A stretch of DNA of 28,985 nt from Apostichopus californicus (Eukaryota; Echinodermata; Holothuroidea; Aspidochirotida; Stichopodidae). Of this stretch, positions 10,179-18,997 are shown piece after piece (the first letter of the stretch is position 1; every line of letters starts with the position of its first letter). The stretch spans positions 1 through 28,985 of the forward strand of contig JAIPMN010005608.1 in assembly GCA_020650975.1 (NCBI GenBank). The letters are read 5' to 3'. A program made the position numbers and the translations under genes. The notes beneath the pieces are model-generated. The model was not told the DNA's origin. It made no database searches and worked only from the letters and a program-made list of their open reading frames with translations.

Positions 10179-10325
10179 TCTGTTTGGGAGATTATATCAT
10201 GATTCCAAAAACCTATCAGAAACTTCCCATTTCTGTAAAAATCTGGTGATGTCATGTCAAGCGACTCTCGGAGCTGGTGAATCATTTTACTTTCACACAT
10301 TCTATATTTTGCTGTATTTTTCAAG
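10179..10325 (+). CDS. Gene P, exon 2 of those recognised
   Basis: The acceptor TTGCTCTCTTTCAG at 10178 is strong; the donor TTCAAG|GTGAAT at 10325/10326 is fair. The 147-bp exon runs from phase 2 to phase 2 with 48 open codons: LFGRLYHDSKNLSETSHFCK, NLVMSCQATLGAGESFYFHT and FYILLYFS. The hydrophobic end and alternating helices suggest a buried part of a globular or helical-repeat protein. The entry codon is completed as serine by the exon at 8386, and the exit codon AG plus C at 10789 also gives serine. The minus strand has a 61-codon frame here, but the plus acceptor and the phase agreement on both sides favour plus. Confidence 0.65.
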
Positions 10326-10788
10326 GTGAATATAAACATTGTTGACGCTTCAAAAACCATATCTGCATACAGTACAGTATACTCCAGATGGGAAATTAAG
10401 CACTAATTGTAAAATAATAAATAAAAAAATAATAATATAAAAAAAAATAATTATAATGTTATCGTATATGTGGCTTGATAATAATGCCATGTATTCAGTC
10501 TTGTTTTTAATAATTGTGAAGTAACATCAAAGCTATGATATCTACAATCATCAGTTCACGTATATAGGTAATGATGGGTATAGGCTTACTTCTTGAATTA
10601 ACCTACAATGAAAACTGCTGTTTGCATTGATTTTGGTAACTTCTAAACACTACATGTGATAACTAAACTACTATAAAACTAGATAAGGATCACTATAGCT
10701 TGACTTTAAATCAGGATTCACATGGGATATAATAACCAAAAGTCAAGAAATTTGAAAATTCTCTGACTTCCCTTCATACGTGATTTAG
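10326..10788 (+). other. Gene P intron
   Basis: A 463-bp, very AT-rich intron with an A/T tract at about 10404-10460. Nothing else stands out. Confidence 0.45.
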
Positions 10789-10842
10789 CGATAAAACGCA
10801 ACGTGTCCGCAGGCCCGAATTGTTTTTAGAATCTAACAAAGG
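10789..10842 (+). CDS. Gene P, exon 3 of those recognised
   Basis: The acceptor lies at 10788 after a pyrimidine-rich TTCTCTGACTTCCCTTC stretch, and the donor AAAGG|GTAAGTTG at 10842/10843 is near consensus. The 54-bp exon runs from phase 2 to phase 2 and encodes DKTQRVRRPELFLESNK with a split serine before and a split glycine after. It contains a basic RVRR run. Short but well supported: both splice sites and both junction phases agree. Confidence 0.65.
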
Positions 10843-10929
10843 GTAAGTTGATATAGAGTCAAGGTAAAGTAACTACTTTACAATGTTACAAGATCACTAG
10901 GAGGCTATAGTCCATACTTGTCTGGACAG

Positions 10930-10972
10930 ATGGTTTGATCGAAAGCAATCTGATCTTGCAGAACGTTCCGTG
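10930..10972 (+). CDS. Gene P, exon 4 of those recognised
   Basis: The acceptor CTTGTCTGGACAG at 10929 closes an 87-bp intron, and the donor TCCGTG|GTAAAC lies at 10972/10973. The 43-bp exon runs from phase 2 to phase 0 and encodes WFDRKQSDLAERSV after a split glycine. The charged, heptad-like peptide runs into the helical exon at 11918. A nearer AG at 10960 would leave an 11-bp exon and was rejected. Confidence 0.55.
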
Positions 10973-11917
10973 GTAAACTTGTAACCCGATATTATTTTAC
11001 TTTATTTACTCTACTTTATTTTACAATAAATATGATAAAACTTACTGGTTTATATATTTACGAGTGACCCGCTTACCTGTCTCCCCACAACATTAGCACC
11101 ACATTCTACCGTGTCTAGTATGCCCTGGTAATCTTTTAACACTGTGCACCCTCAGTGACCGGCCACTTGCAGTCAATGCCCTCCTTCTCATTCTACCATC
11201 CAAAGTATTTACTCATGCGTTTTCGTAGTGGATTCAAATCTTTCGAAAACTAGGGCATACTAGACACGGTAGAATGTGGTGCTAATGTTGTGGGGAGATA
11301 GGTAAGCGGGCAGCGAAGTAAATACCAACCACAGAAAGCTGCTTAAAATTTAAGCAATTTTTGTATTCCATTACGCTGTGTCATTGGTTTTAAACACGCC
11401 AATGAGGGGACACATTGTAATGCATATTCAGTACCAACGAAGCTCTCTTTGCTCAAAGAACGGGGTCGATGCGACTAGCAGACTAGTGACAACAGTAATA
11501 AGTGTTCAAAACCTAGCCTATGGTCACACATTATACTACACTTGGTATCACAGACCTTCGATCATCTTCACAATCTCTCTCTGACTAACTAAGCCTAATA
11601 GCATAACTTTATCAGAACTAGGTCTCTGACTAGGCTACTTATGTTATACTAAGACCTCTTGGCTTCTCCCTCTAGTTCTAGTGCCTACTCACAGTAACAG
11701 TTAGCTCAAGTTCTAACTGACGTTCGATGAAGCTGATCAAAGGAACACTGACTTTTATGCATCGTCATTGTATAACTCAATTTAGCAATAATCTCGCTAT
11801 GTCCTATGATATGAAAATATTGGTAAGGTGATAAAACCTTATCCAGAGGAAGAATTAAAGTCGAGGAGAAAAGAACAGCCTTCGACTATCTAACAGGGTT
11901 CATAGTGTGCACTACAG
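10973..11917 (+). other. Gene P intron carrying a fold-back MITE
   Basis: A 945-bp intron containing the inverted-repeat element at 11068-11310. The rest has no coding signal; the 68-codon plus frame at 11378-11584 has unremarkable composition and no splice context. Confidence 0.45.
11068..11310. mobile_element. Fold-back MITE with 59-bp near-perfect inverted repeats
   Basis: The left arm 11068-11126 and the right arm 11252-11310 are complementary at 58 of 59 positions (one G/A difference near the outer end), around a 125-bp centre. The arms begin CCCGCTTACCT. Outside them ATTTAC/GTAAAT is partly mirrored too, so the true ends may lie a few bases further out. No transposase is present. One mismatch in 59 means the arms are young or kept alike. 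It sits in an intron of gene P and would form a strong hairpin in the pre-mRNA. Confidence 0.9.
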
Positions 11918-12031
11918 AAGGAAATATTGCAGATGGAGCTAAATAAACAAATACAGGCTATGAGGCAGTTTCTCTTACGACTACAAATGTGGGACAACCC
12001 CAAAAGGGCATGGATTTTATCTTCATGTCAG
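11918..12031 (+). CDS. Gene P, exon 5 of those recognised (helical segment)
   Basis: The acceptor GTGCACTACAG at 11917 opens in phase 0, matching the exon at 10972, and encodes KEILQMELNKQIQAMRQFLL, RLQMWDNPKRAWILSSCQ. The spacing of L, I and M suggests an amphipathic or coiled-coil helix continuing from AERSV in the previous exon. The end is uncertain: a CAG|GTGGCT donor at 12031/12032 is in phase 0, but the frame stays open to 12149 and the terminal exon at 12196 needs phase 1 entry. An alternative acceptor eight codons in is also possible. Confidence 0.5.
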
Positions 12032-12195
12032 GTGGCTTTCAATTCAACATTTTTACTCAAATTTGGAGCTCTTAAAATGCAATCTGGATTTATGGCTAGG
12101 CGGGGCCGTATCCTAGCAACCAAAAAGTTGTCAACATTTTTTTTGGCCTAATTTCATCCTTTGAGACATATGGCAAGACACCATATCAATTTCAG

Positions 12196-12317
12196 GAGAT
12201 TCTGAGAGGGTCGACGTGGAGGCTACTGTTGATTTGGCATGGATTGACCCAACAGTGGCACCATCACCAACGCTGTTTACTGTTGCATATTCATTACTAA
12301 ACTCACATCTACAGTAG
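12196..12317 (+). CDS. Gene P, terminal exon
   Basis: The acceptor ACACCATATCAATTTCAG at 12195 is followed by an open frame with strong purine-N-pyrimidine codon bias: DSERVDVEATVDLAWIDPTV then APSPTLFTVAYSLLNSHLQ and TAG at 12315-12317. The natural entry phase is 1, which does not fit a CAG|GTGGCT end of the previous exon in phase 0. Either the previous exon ends elsewhere (for example at a poor GCC|GTATCC site) or this exon starts at the AG at 12206 in phase 0. The nearest AATAAA downstream is at about 12714. It is clearly C-terminus-like; product unknown. Confidence 0.5.
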
Positions 12318-14191
12318 GCGTGGTCTAATTCTCATAATGAAAATGTGTTGTTGTTTTCAAAATGCTTTCAAATTTTACCGTTTTTACACCATTTCCATAA
12401 TTAGTTTTAACAACTATCACTGTCATTTTCAGTCATTATAAATGACATGTTTCATCCTTGAACAACACCGGTGGTACAATGTTCAACATAAAGAAAAACA
12501 TATCATCAAATATTATCTTACGTTTTTTTCCTTTTTCCGTACGCACGTAATCACTTTAACAAAGTAATCAAATTGAGAACATGTACTGTATGCACATGGT
12601 ACACATGCATATATATACACTTAATTTTATAGAGCTCTATATATAAGGGTAACCATCACCAAGCAAAAGCATCAATATATATGTTAAACTCTATAAAAAT
12701 TAATGAAATCTTGAATAAATGTCAGCATTCTATACATATATAATACTGTATCAAAATAAGTCACACACTATTCACTTGCGCAATGCAAACAAACAGCAAC
12801 CATCCATTAAGTTACGAATTTGAATTTCAAAAACCTCATTCTGAAATTTATTTGGATTGAAAATAAAAGAGTCTGCTGTCGTAACAGGAGATGGATTCCA
12901 AGCTTCATTTGATTTGCTATCACGCTCATGCATTTAACATTCGGCCTGACAGGTGAATAATTTAAATGAAGCAATTTCGCATTTGGAAGGGAAGGGAAAA
13001 AAGAAAAAAAGTAAGAAAGGGAAAAAAAAAACCCCACATTTCCGTGTGGAGGATTTTTAAAACCGAGATGTTTCAGCCTAGGGAGACAGACATGTTCAAA
13101 TGCATGCTATTCCCAGCTATATCAGCGAGAGGATTGAAAGGCAGCATTTTTTTCTTTCTTTTTCCGCAGATGAACTAATGTGATTAGATCGCTTGCATGA
13201 AGAGACGCAGGTCTCGGCTTCCATGAGAGAAACGACATATGCATAGATTGTTGTGATTAAATCAAGGGAATCGAAGTCCCAAACTTGTTTCACAATGACA
13301 TCGTCAGCTCTTCATGCATGCATCGATATAGAAAGCTGATGTAGTACATATGGACAAGACAAAAAAAAAAAAAAAATACAACAGAATTCATCAAGTATTA
13401 TTCTTTGTCCTCCAATACTTCCTTCCTCCTTCGGGTCCCCCCAACCCCCCCCCTCCCTCCATTCTAAAATGATAAATTGTACTACAGTTCTCATCCTTTC
13501 ATTGCTGTATTGCAGCCAATGAAACCCATAGTAGGTGTATGATATTTAATGCTCCAGTGTGCCTACAGTACATGTCTTTTGTGTTTTAGTTAACACCGCA
13601 GATAACCGCAGACTTCAATGCATTAATATCATGCATTAAAAATGCATTTCTAATGTGCATGATTGCTCCACAAATGAACTGTCCTGTACGAGTTGTTTTT
13701 TTTTTAAATAATAAAAAGCATAATCTGACTACAGGTTCAAATTACACAAGTCTCAATAAAAGGCCATAAAATAAACTGAACTGTAGGATACAGGCTCTCT
13801 GGGCATACAAGCGGTTTGGAATATAACTTATGCCTACAACTGAGCACAATGTGCATAATCCGATAACGACATCATGATGACATCATAACCTGGAGTATGA
13901 ATTTGATAGAATCCTCCAGAGTGTGCTAGATGTGTCAGTACTAATTCAGACAATCTGTGTACACATGCTTAATGATGATGTTGATCTGCATTGAATATCA
14001 ATGTTACTATATGTGTGACATCATCATCACATTTAAAAGATTACGTTACATCAAAAATCACACAAGCACAACTACTACCATATATCATTTAATGCAGTGT
14101 GCTGCTTAAGATGAGTCACAAAACAAGAAAAAACATGACAGATAGTACCTGCAGATACTTTGCAAGACGCAGGCCTAGAATGTCACAACTC
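12318..14191. other. Stretch downstream of gene P
   Basis: This holds the probable 3' UTR or flank of gene P, ATATAT-rich sequence at about 12600-12740, polyA and polyC tracts (13361-13376, 13445-13453) and two strong plus-strand acceptor-like strings at 13168 and 13515. The sequence after the first has stops in all three frames within about 15 bases. After the second only the phase-1 frame stays open for about 23 codons, with no support. No gene called. Confidence 0.45.
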
Positions 14192-14612
14192 TAGCATGCT
14201 GATAACTAATAAAAGTGCCTCCAAATCTACTAGATTGCAGCACGAAAATTCAACTCCCAACATGCAGGAATGATGCTTTGAACTATAGGCCGGACAAAAG
14301 TGGAATTATGATACATCACATCACATTTATAAAACTGATATGATGTGATATCACAAATCATGTGTTTAATTCAATTTTAGCCTGCCGATATCTAATGAAA
14401 GTGCCTCAAAATCTACTACATTAATTGTAACGCAAAAGTTCAACTCCCAATGTTTCGACTTTTCCTTGAATGTTCTGAATGTTTAAGCTAGCAAATAATG
14501 CTGGAAGGATGGTTTGAACTATAGGCCGGACAAAAGTGGAATTATGATATATATCACATCACATTTATAAGACTGAAATGAATTGATATCACAAATCATG
14601 TATTTAATTCAA
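14192..14612. repeat. Diverged tandem duplication (about 187 and 234 bp copies)
   Basis: Copy 1 is about 14192-14378 and copy 2 about 14379-14612. Shared blocks include AAGTGCCTC.AAATCTACTA, CAACTCCCAA, GAACTATAGGCCGGACAAAA with GTGGAATTATGAT, CACATCACATTTATAA and TATCACAAATCATGT. Copy 2 has about 50 extra bases in the middle (around 14452-14503). No shared open frame. Confidence 0.85.
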
Positions 14613-16910
14613 AAGGTTTGCTGTGACAATTATGAAAAATTTATATGAACGTTGTATTTACATTTCCACATCACTTGGGGAGTATCTGTAACGATAAATG
14701 CATTTAACTGCATTATAAAGCATTTATGCATGTACCTGTAACTTGAGAGTACCTGCATAACCCATGTTTTAAACTCCCATAAATAAACCTGTCTTGAATG
14801 TGAAATTTATGAATTTACATCCATAAATAACCAGGAGAAACAAAAACTTCTTTTCAAAGGTAAAGGTACTGTGTTTTCTATTTTATCTACTGTAGGTGCT
14901 ATTAATCCTAGCATTTACTATATCATACTGTATCTGAAGAGTGACATAGCCAATATATATGTTTATATACAAAGAGTGAAGAATCTTCTTGGTTTTTTTT
15001 TCTCCCAACAGATTCGATTTCGACTCGATTTACGGTATTCCATTTTATTTCAATCAATCAAACAAACAATCGTCACGATAGAGCATTTTCCGAAGAGATT
15101 TATGTTAGTACATAATAGCGAGAACATCAATACCAACATTAAATATTATGAGGATAGGTATTAAATCACTAATGGGGTAGAACATAAAGTGAAAAAATAA
15201 TTGCATGCTTGAGGAGACCTGCAGTAAGAAGGAGAGACCATTATTTTCATACCATACGAAAGAATGAATTATTCCATAAATTATTATATATAGCTCAGAT
15301 TATCAGTTATTTTGAACTTTACTGCATTAAGATAACTATACATTGCACAAACACTATACAGTTTGTGAATTAACAGTAAACTGTACAGAACTAGACAGAT
15401 CATAACCATGTGTACTGGCAATATAACACACATGTATGACGTATTTTACTGATAAAGAGTGACAGGTGTCACAAAAGGTCACAAAAGGTCACAAGGGTCA
15501 AATGTCAACATAAATGTCTATCTTTCCATATATATCATTTTTCCATATTTTTGCTTTAAAGTTTTTTCCTTCTAATTTAAATTTTAGTATTCTTTTTATT
15601 TTTTTTCTTAATAAATTTATTGAGAAAAATCAGATATTAGTAAGGGTGAGCAGAAGGTTAAGGTATTTTAGATCACAGAATTACCCTTCTCTGCAACATC
15701 ATCAAATATTCACATTACCATTATATATTACATATAAGAATAATAAACTCATGATGTGCACAACATGCACGATCACCCAGTCAGATATGTATCCGTTCAT
15801 GATATAAATCTGTTATTCAAAGAGCAGGAATTTACATACAGCACTGACTGGGGAAATTCGATTAGCATAATTTTTCAAACTTTGTTCGTGCTGGCATTTT
15901 TTGTCTCTGCAATAGACTAATCCCCATGGCAACATTCAATTTTTGTTCAGCTTTCGTTTGGTTGATCAAGAATTCTAAGTAATTAGGCTAGACCTGATGG
16001 AATCCCAATACATCTTTTGAATTTGCTCAGTAGAAAATGAATAATTCCTTCCTTCCTGCATGAATTTATATATATTGTATAGTTCTTGTACAAGGCTGGA
16101 TCTTGTCCAATATTGGTCATAAATTATATTTATAAGGTCTACCTGCAAGTAGGCTTGTTTAATATGCTTTTGATGTGTGTTGTTTAACAATAATACTCTG
16201 TAGTTTACACAATTGTCATTCACAAAATTAATAGCCTGGTTGAAAGACTCATATTAAATACTGCATATATTTATATAGTGTGTCAAACATCACATTCAAT
16301 ATCAGGGAAAATATAACCCAATAGACTGAGACTTATCGTTTTATTATATTTTATTTTCATTTTTTTTATTTTTTTATTATTTATATTTTTGCATTCCCTT
16401 CTAGAGTTGACAAATGTCATCTCATCAATAACATAAGATACATATTACAAATTGACAACCTTGCCCTTCATATACGTGTGTACAACACAGTTGTATGGTA
16501 TACACTAGACTATTCTGTTCATTCCATGCTTGGTCATACATTACAGTCACAGCATGTGCTAAGAGGTCAGCAATCCAATATTCTGTGGTTCACATACTAA
16601 CTTAAACTGATACTTTCTTTTGGTGAAAAGTCTGTGTTTCCTACAAGATCTTTAGAGTTTTTCCGTGGTGCTTCCATACATACAGACACAAATTTGAGAC
16701 ACTGTACAAAAGCCTGAAGAGACAATATCCACTTTGGGGCCTGGGTCCAGTATTTGAATCCAATGGCCGGGCTACCTTGCTATATACTGTAGATGTACAT
16801 ACAGTAGATTTGCTATGAAAGTGTGATACTTGTAGGCTGCTTTAAAAAGTAGTCATTGAAAACAACGTTTGAGTCTACAGTATCGCACAGTTTCAACATC
16901 GGTTGAGACG
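14613..16910. other. AT-rich stretch with few coding signals
   Basis: A very strong plus-strand acceptor (TTTTTTTTTCTCCCAACAG) ends at 15010 and is followed by 50 open codons to a weak GATAG|GTATTA donor at about 15161. The peptide is AT-biased (for example TIVTIEHFPKRFMLVHN) and I do not call it. The stretch also has a nuclear-receptor half-site cluster at 15466-15500, T-rich tracts at 15595-15606 and 16337-16388, and otherwise nothing. Confidence 0.4.
15466..15500 (+). promoter_or_regulatory. Cluster of nuclear-receptor half-sites
   Basis: GTGTCA (15466-15471), AGGTCA (15476-15481), AGGTCA (15486-15491) and GGGTCA (15495-15500) lie in direct repeat with spacers of 4, 4 and 3 bases. The two perfect AGGTCA half-sites form an exact DR4. 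It can equally be read as a 10-bp tandem repeat (CACAAAAGGT) of 3.5 units, so function is not shown by the sequence alone. Confidence 0.4.
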
Positions 16911-16927
16911 TTAATGCAAGAAAAGAC
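16911..16927 (-). CDS. Gene M1, candidate terminal exon
   Basis: On the minus strand the acceptor TTTTTTTCAAATATTTTTTT then AG is very strong. Read in phase 1, as required by the exon at 17191-17222, it gives four codons (LFLH) and TAA. The other frames stay open longer (one to 16848, one to 16813) but do not match the phase of the upstream exon. The C-terminus would be NDCLVRSGLFLH. Confidence 0.35.
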
Positions 16928-17190
16928 CTAAAAAAATATTTGAAAAAAACAACCATTTGGAAAATAATTGTGACTGTACAAACACAAACTATGTGCTTTA
17001 ACCACCTCAACATTCAAATAACTCCAAATTTTGGCCTATCTTCTTAAATTTCACATAACAATTTTGGGAATTCAAAACAATGTTACAAAATTCTGCTGTT
17101 CCATTTTCTTCCCTCCTTTTTAAAAATTTTTTTAACTATTTTTTTCCCCCTGTGATAATAGTCGACAACCAATTTGACAATCCACCTCAC

Positions 17191-17222
17191 CTGACCGTAC
17201 TAAACAATCGTTCAGCCAATCT
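17191..17222 (-). CDS. Gene M1, short internal exon
   Basis: On the minus strand the acceptor GTGTCAATTTACAG precedes 17222 and the strong donor GGTCAG|GTGAGG follows 17191. The 32-bp exon runs from phase 2 to phase 1 and encodes DWLNDCLVRS after a split isoleucine codon. It continues the acidic helix of the upstream exon (IEMVDEVE then I-DWLND), which supports the join. The antisense 111-codon plus-strand frame over 17080-17415 is a shadow of these exons. Confidence 0.45.
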
Positions 17223-17387
17223 CTGTAAATTGACACTTTGTTTTAAAAATACTGTTTTTGCCTCCCCCAAAGGGACTGACAAACAAGAATTGCTCAAAAT
17301 ATGCCAGAATCTCGCACAGTTAAACAAACCGTTTGAAATCAACAGTTCGATTGCGACAACGTTTTGGTGTTCTATTACCTCATTTAC

Positions 17388-17496
17388 ATTTCGACTTCAT
17401 CGACCATTTCAATGAGTCGTACATACTCGCCCGCAAATTTGACAGTTTGAGTGACTAATAGATGCAGCGCTGTGGACAACGGCGGGAAAACAGTCG
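17388..17496 (-). CDS. Gene M1, internal exon (helical)
   Basis: On the minus strand the exon opens after GGCCAGGCTTACAG (or 24 bases later after GCCGTTGTCCACAG; both are phase 1) and ends GAAAT|GTAAATG in phase 2. It encodes TVFPPLSTALHLLVTQTVKF then AGEYVRLIEMVDEVE, a leucine-rich helical pattern typical of HEAT/ARM-like solenoids. The preceding exon must end in phase 1, but the next exon to the right (17854-17992) ends in phase 0, so an exon is missing or the two belong to different transcripts. CpG density is high just upstream. Product unknown. Confidence 0.5.
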
Positions 17497-17853
17497 CTGT
17501 AAGCCTGGCCGCACCTGGTCGCGCGTTAGACTAGATAACACGCTAATAATAATGTACACGATTCCAAAAGTGACAACAGGTACTGACACATGTACTGTGT
17601 ATGTAGACATGAATGGCAAGAGGCTCGGCTCTGATCAGCATAAATAGCACTGGTCAAATGTCAGCTGGGATAATAATAAATTCAATGCAAGTTGTATATA
17701 TAGGCTGTTATGAAATCAGCCACGATTTATGATGTCACTTACAATTCCTCAAGTCAATGTTTTCCCTTACTAACAATGTTCATACTTTTCAATAGTGCCA
17801 GAATTTTTTTTAAATATTATATGTCAAAGAGGTTAAAAATATGGTCATTTTAC

Positions 17854-17992
17854 CTGTAGAATAATTGATAATATCTGACTACACAATTGTGAAGCATCGG
17901 TTTCCAACATCCACCGATTATCCGATTTATCAGTATGAAATAGATGGCCCAGATCTGGTATTCCCCTCATTATGATTTGGAACCTGACTACA
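17854..17992 (-). CDS. Gene M1 or neighbour, internal exon
   Basis: On the minus strand the acceptor TATAGAGGCTTACAG opens at 17992 in phase 2, and the donor CTACAG|GTAAAATG ends it in phase 0. The 46 open codons read VVRFQIIMRGIPDLGHLFHT, DKSDNRWMLETDASQLCSQI and LSIILQ. The codon pattern and amphipathic end look strongly coding. It is not recognised as a known family. Confidence 0.5.
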
Positions 17993-18050
17993 CTGTAAGC
18001 CTCTATAGGCCTACAATGCTAGCCCACTATGAAGGGAATAACTCACAGAC

Positions 18051-18224
18051 TTAACATTTTTTTTTCTTTTTTCGGAGGGCTCTATGCATTTTGTCTCTAA
18101 CCAAATAACAACAGTGTACAAAACTGCTATACTGTACATCTTTCCACTTGTCCATAGCAACTTGACCATTGTTCGTGCACAGTATTATGGGATGCAATAC
18201 AGAGGACTGAAAATTTATCCCCTT
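18051..18224 (-). CDS. Candidate exon, possibly terminal
   Basis: On the minus strand the acceptor TTCCTTTAATTTTGTCACAC then ACAG opens 57 codons in phase 0: KGINFQSSVLHPIILCTNNG, QVAMDKWKDVQYSSFVHCCY and so on, ending in a lysine run made by an A-tract and TAA. The first half looks coding; the lysine tail looks like low-complexity DNA, so the exon may splice out earlier. No neighbouring exon fits cleanly. Confidence 0.3.
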   Translation of the reverse strand, partial: KGINFQSSVLHPIILCTNNGQVAMDKWKDVQYSSFVHCCYLVRDKMHRALRKKKKKC

Positions 18225-18576
18225 CTGTGTGTGACAAAATTAAAGGAAGCGCTAAAAACATGGCATTAGACAAAAACAAGGGTAGGAATTTTTGAGAAGG
18301 TACTGTACAGCTGGACCATACCGAACATGACCAAACGAGACGGGATAAAACTCAATTTTGACTTTTAAACGTTGACATTTGAGGTTGAACGTGGTATTTT
18401 ATTGCTGATAAAGCTGACCCTGTGTACATCTCTGGGTTTACGTTTGAGAAAGGTTGGTGCCGGATAAAGTCGAACAAAAGAGTATTTAGGGTAGCGCGAA
18501 AAAAATTTGCAGCGATCAATGATTTTACAAATCAGTCAGCTATAGCTGCAATAGTACAGTGTGTGCCTGTCTTCAG

Positions 18577-18715
18577 GCTGTCGGCGGTCTGTAATTTTCT
18601 ATGCGTAGTGACAAGGGGCAAAGTTACCACTGACCATGGGTTGTATGATGAACCACCAAGCGTTCGCACTACAATCTGGATCTTCCCGGCTGCAGGGTCA
18701 GAATCCATGCCCAAG
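18577..18715 (+). CDS. Candidate plus-strand gene, internal exon
   Basis: The acceptor GTGTGTGCCTGTCTTCAG is excellent and the donor CCCAAG|GTAAAA is good. The exon runs from phase 2 to phase 0 with 46 open codons: LSAVCNFLCVVTRGKVTTDH, GLYDEPPSVRTTIWIFPAAG and SESMPK. It joins in phase to the exon at 18824 across a 108-bp intron. The minus strand is also open here with moderate splice signals (KIQIVVRTLGGSSYNPWSV), so strand is not certain. No upstream exon found. Confidence 0.4.
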
Positions 18716-18823
18716 GTAAAAAAAAACTCCGGAGTGTGGGGTCTGTACATCCACCATTTGCATTACAATCTTGATTGCCGGCAAGGCTGAATCAATACTA
18801 AACAATAGAGCTCACTTCCACAG

Positions 18824-18997
18824 ATCAGCAGAGCCAGTAGATTGTGGGATTTCAACTGCACAGCACAAACAATTACATTTGCTGCAGCATTCTGCAGGAT
18901 GCTGCAGCCCCCTCAGCATTCTTCTTTTGACACAGGTGTGGAATGGCACTCAACTAAAGTAAATGTGAACAACCTTGAAGTCTCAGTGCTGAGCTGA
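18824..18997 (+). CDS. Candidate plus-strand gene, terminal exon
   Basis: The acceptor AGCTCACTTCCACAG is followed by 57 codons in phase 0, matching the end of the exon at 18715: ISRASRLWDFNCTAQTITFA and further, ending VEWHSTKVNVNNLEVSVLS and TGA at 18995-18997. It contains a 10-bp inverted repeat (18881-18890 with 18899-18908). A second frame is also open to a stop near 18960, so the reading rests on the phase match. No clear polyA signal follows. Confidence 0.35.
   Translation: MSRASRLWDFNCTAQTITFAAAFCRMLQPPQHSSFDTGVEWHSTKVNVNNLEVSVLS

Noticed and set aside
10175-10360. 61-codon minus-strand frame over gene P exon 2
   Set aside because: Reads fairly protein-like, but the plus strand has a much stronger acceptor and phase agreement on both sides.
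10541-10560. CTGATGA on the minus strand near 10550 as a hammerhead core
   Set aside because: No GAAA segment or stem pairing follows. The same applies to the CTGATGATG on the minus strand near 19178.
13145-13180. Strong acceptor TTTCTTTCTTTTTCCGCAG as start of a coding exon
   Set aside because: All three frames hit a stop within about 15 bases, so at most it is a non-coding exon.
16848-16927. Longer terminal exon frames on the minus strand (to 16848 or 16813)
   Set aside because: They look protein-like, but their entry phases (0 and 2) do not match the upstream exon at 17191-17222, which ends in phase 1. They remain possible if that exon is read differently.
17080-17415. 111-codon plus-strand open frame
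   Set aside because: It lies antisense to minus-strand exons with good splice sites and agreeing phase; the 5' part is T-rich low complexity.
18661-18720. tRNA-like B box (GGGTCAGAATCC) marking a SINE
   Set aside because: No matching A box at the right distance and no SINE-like tail; the stretch fits a coding exon better.
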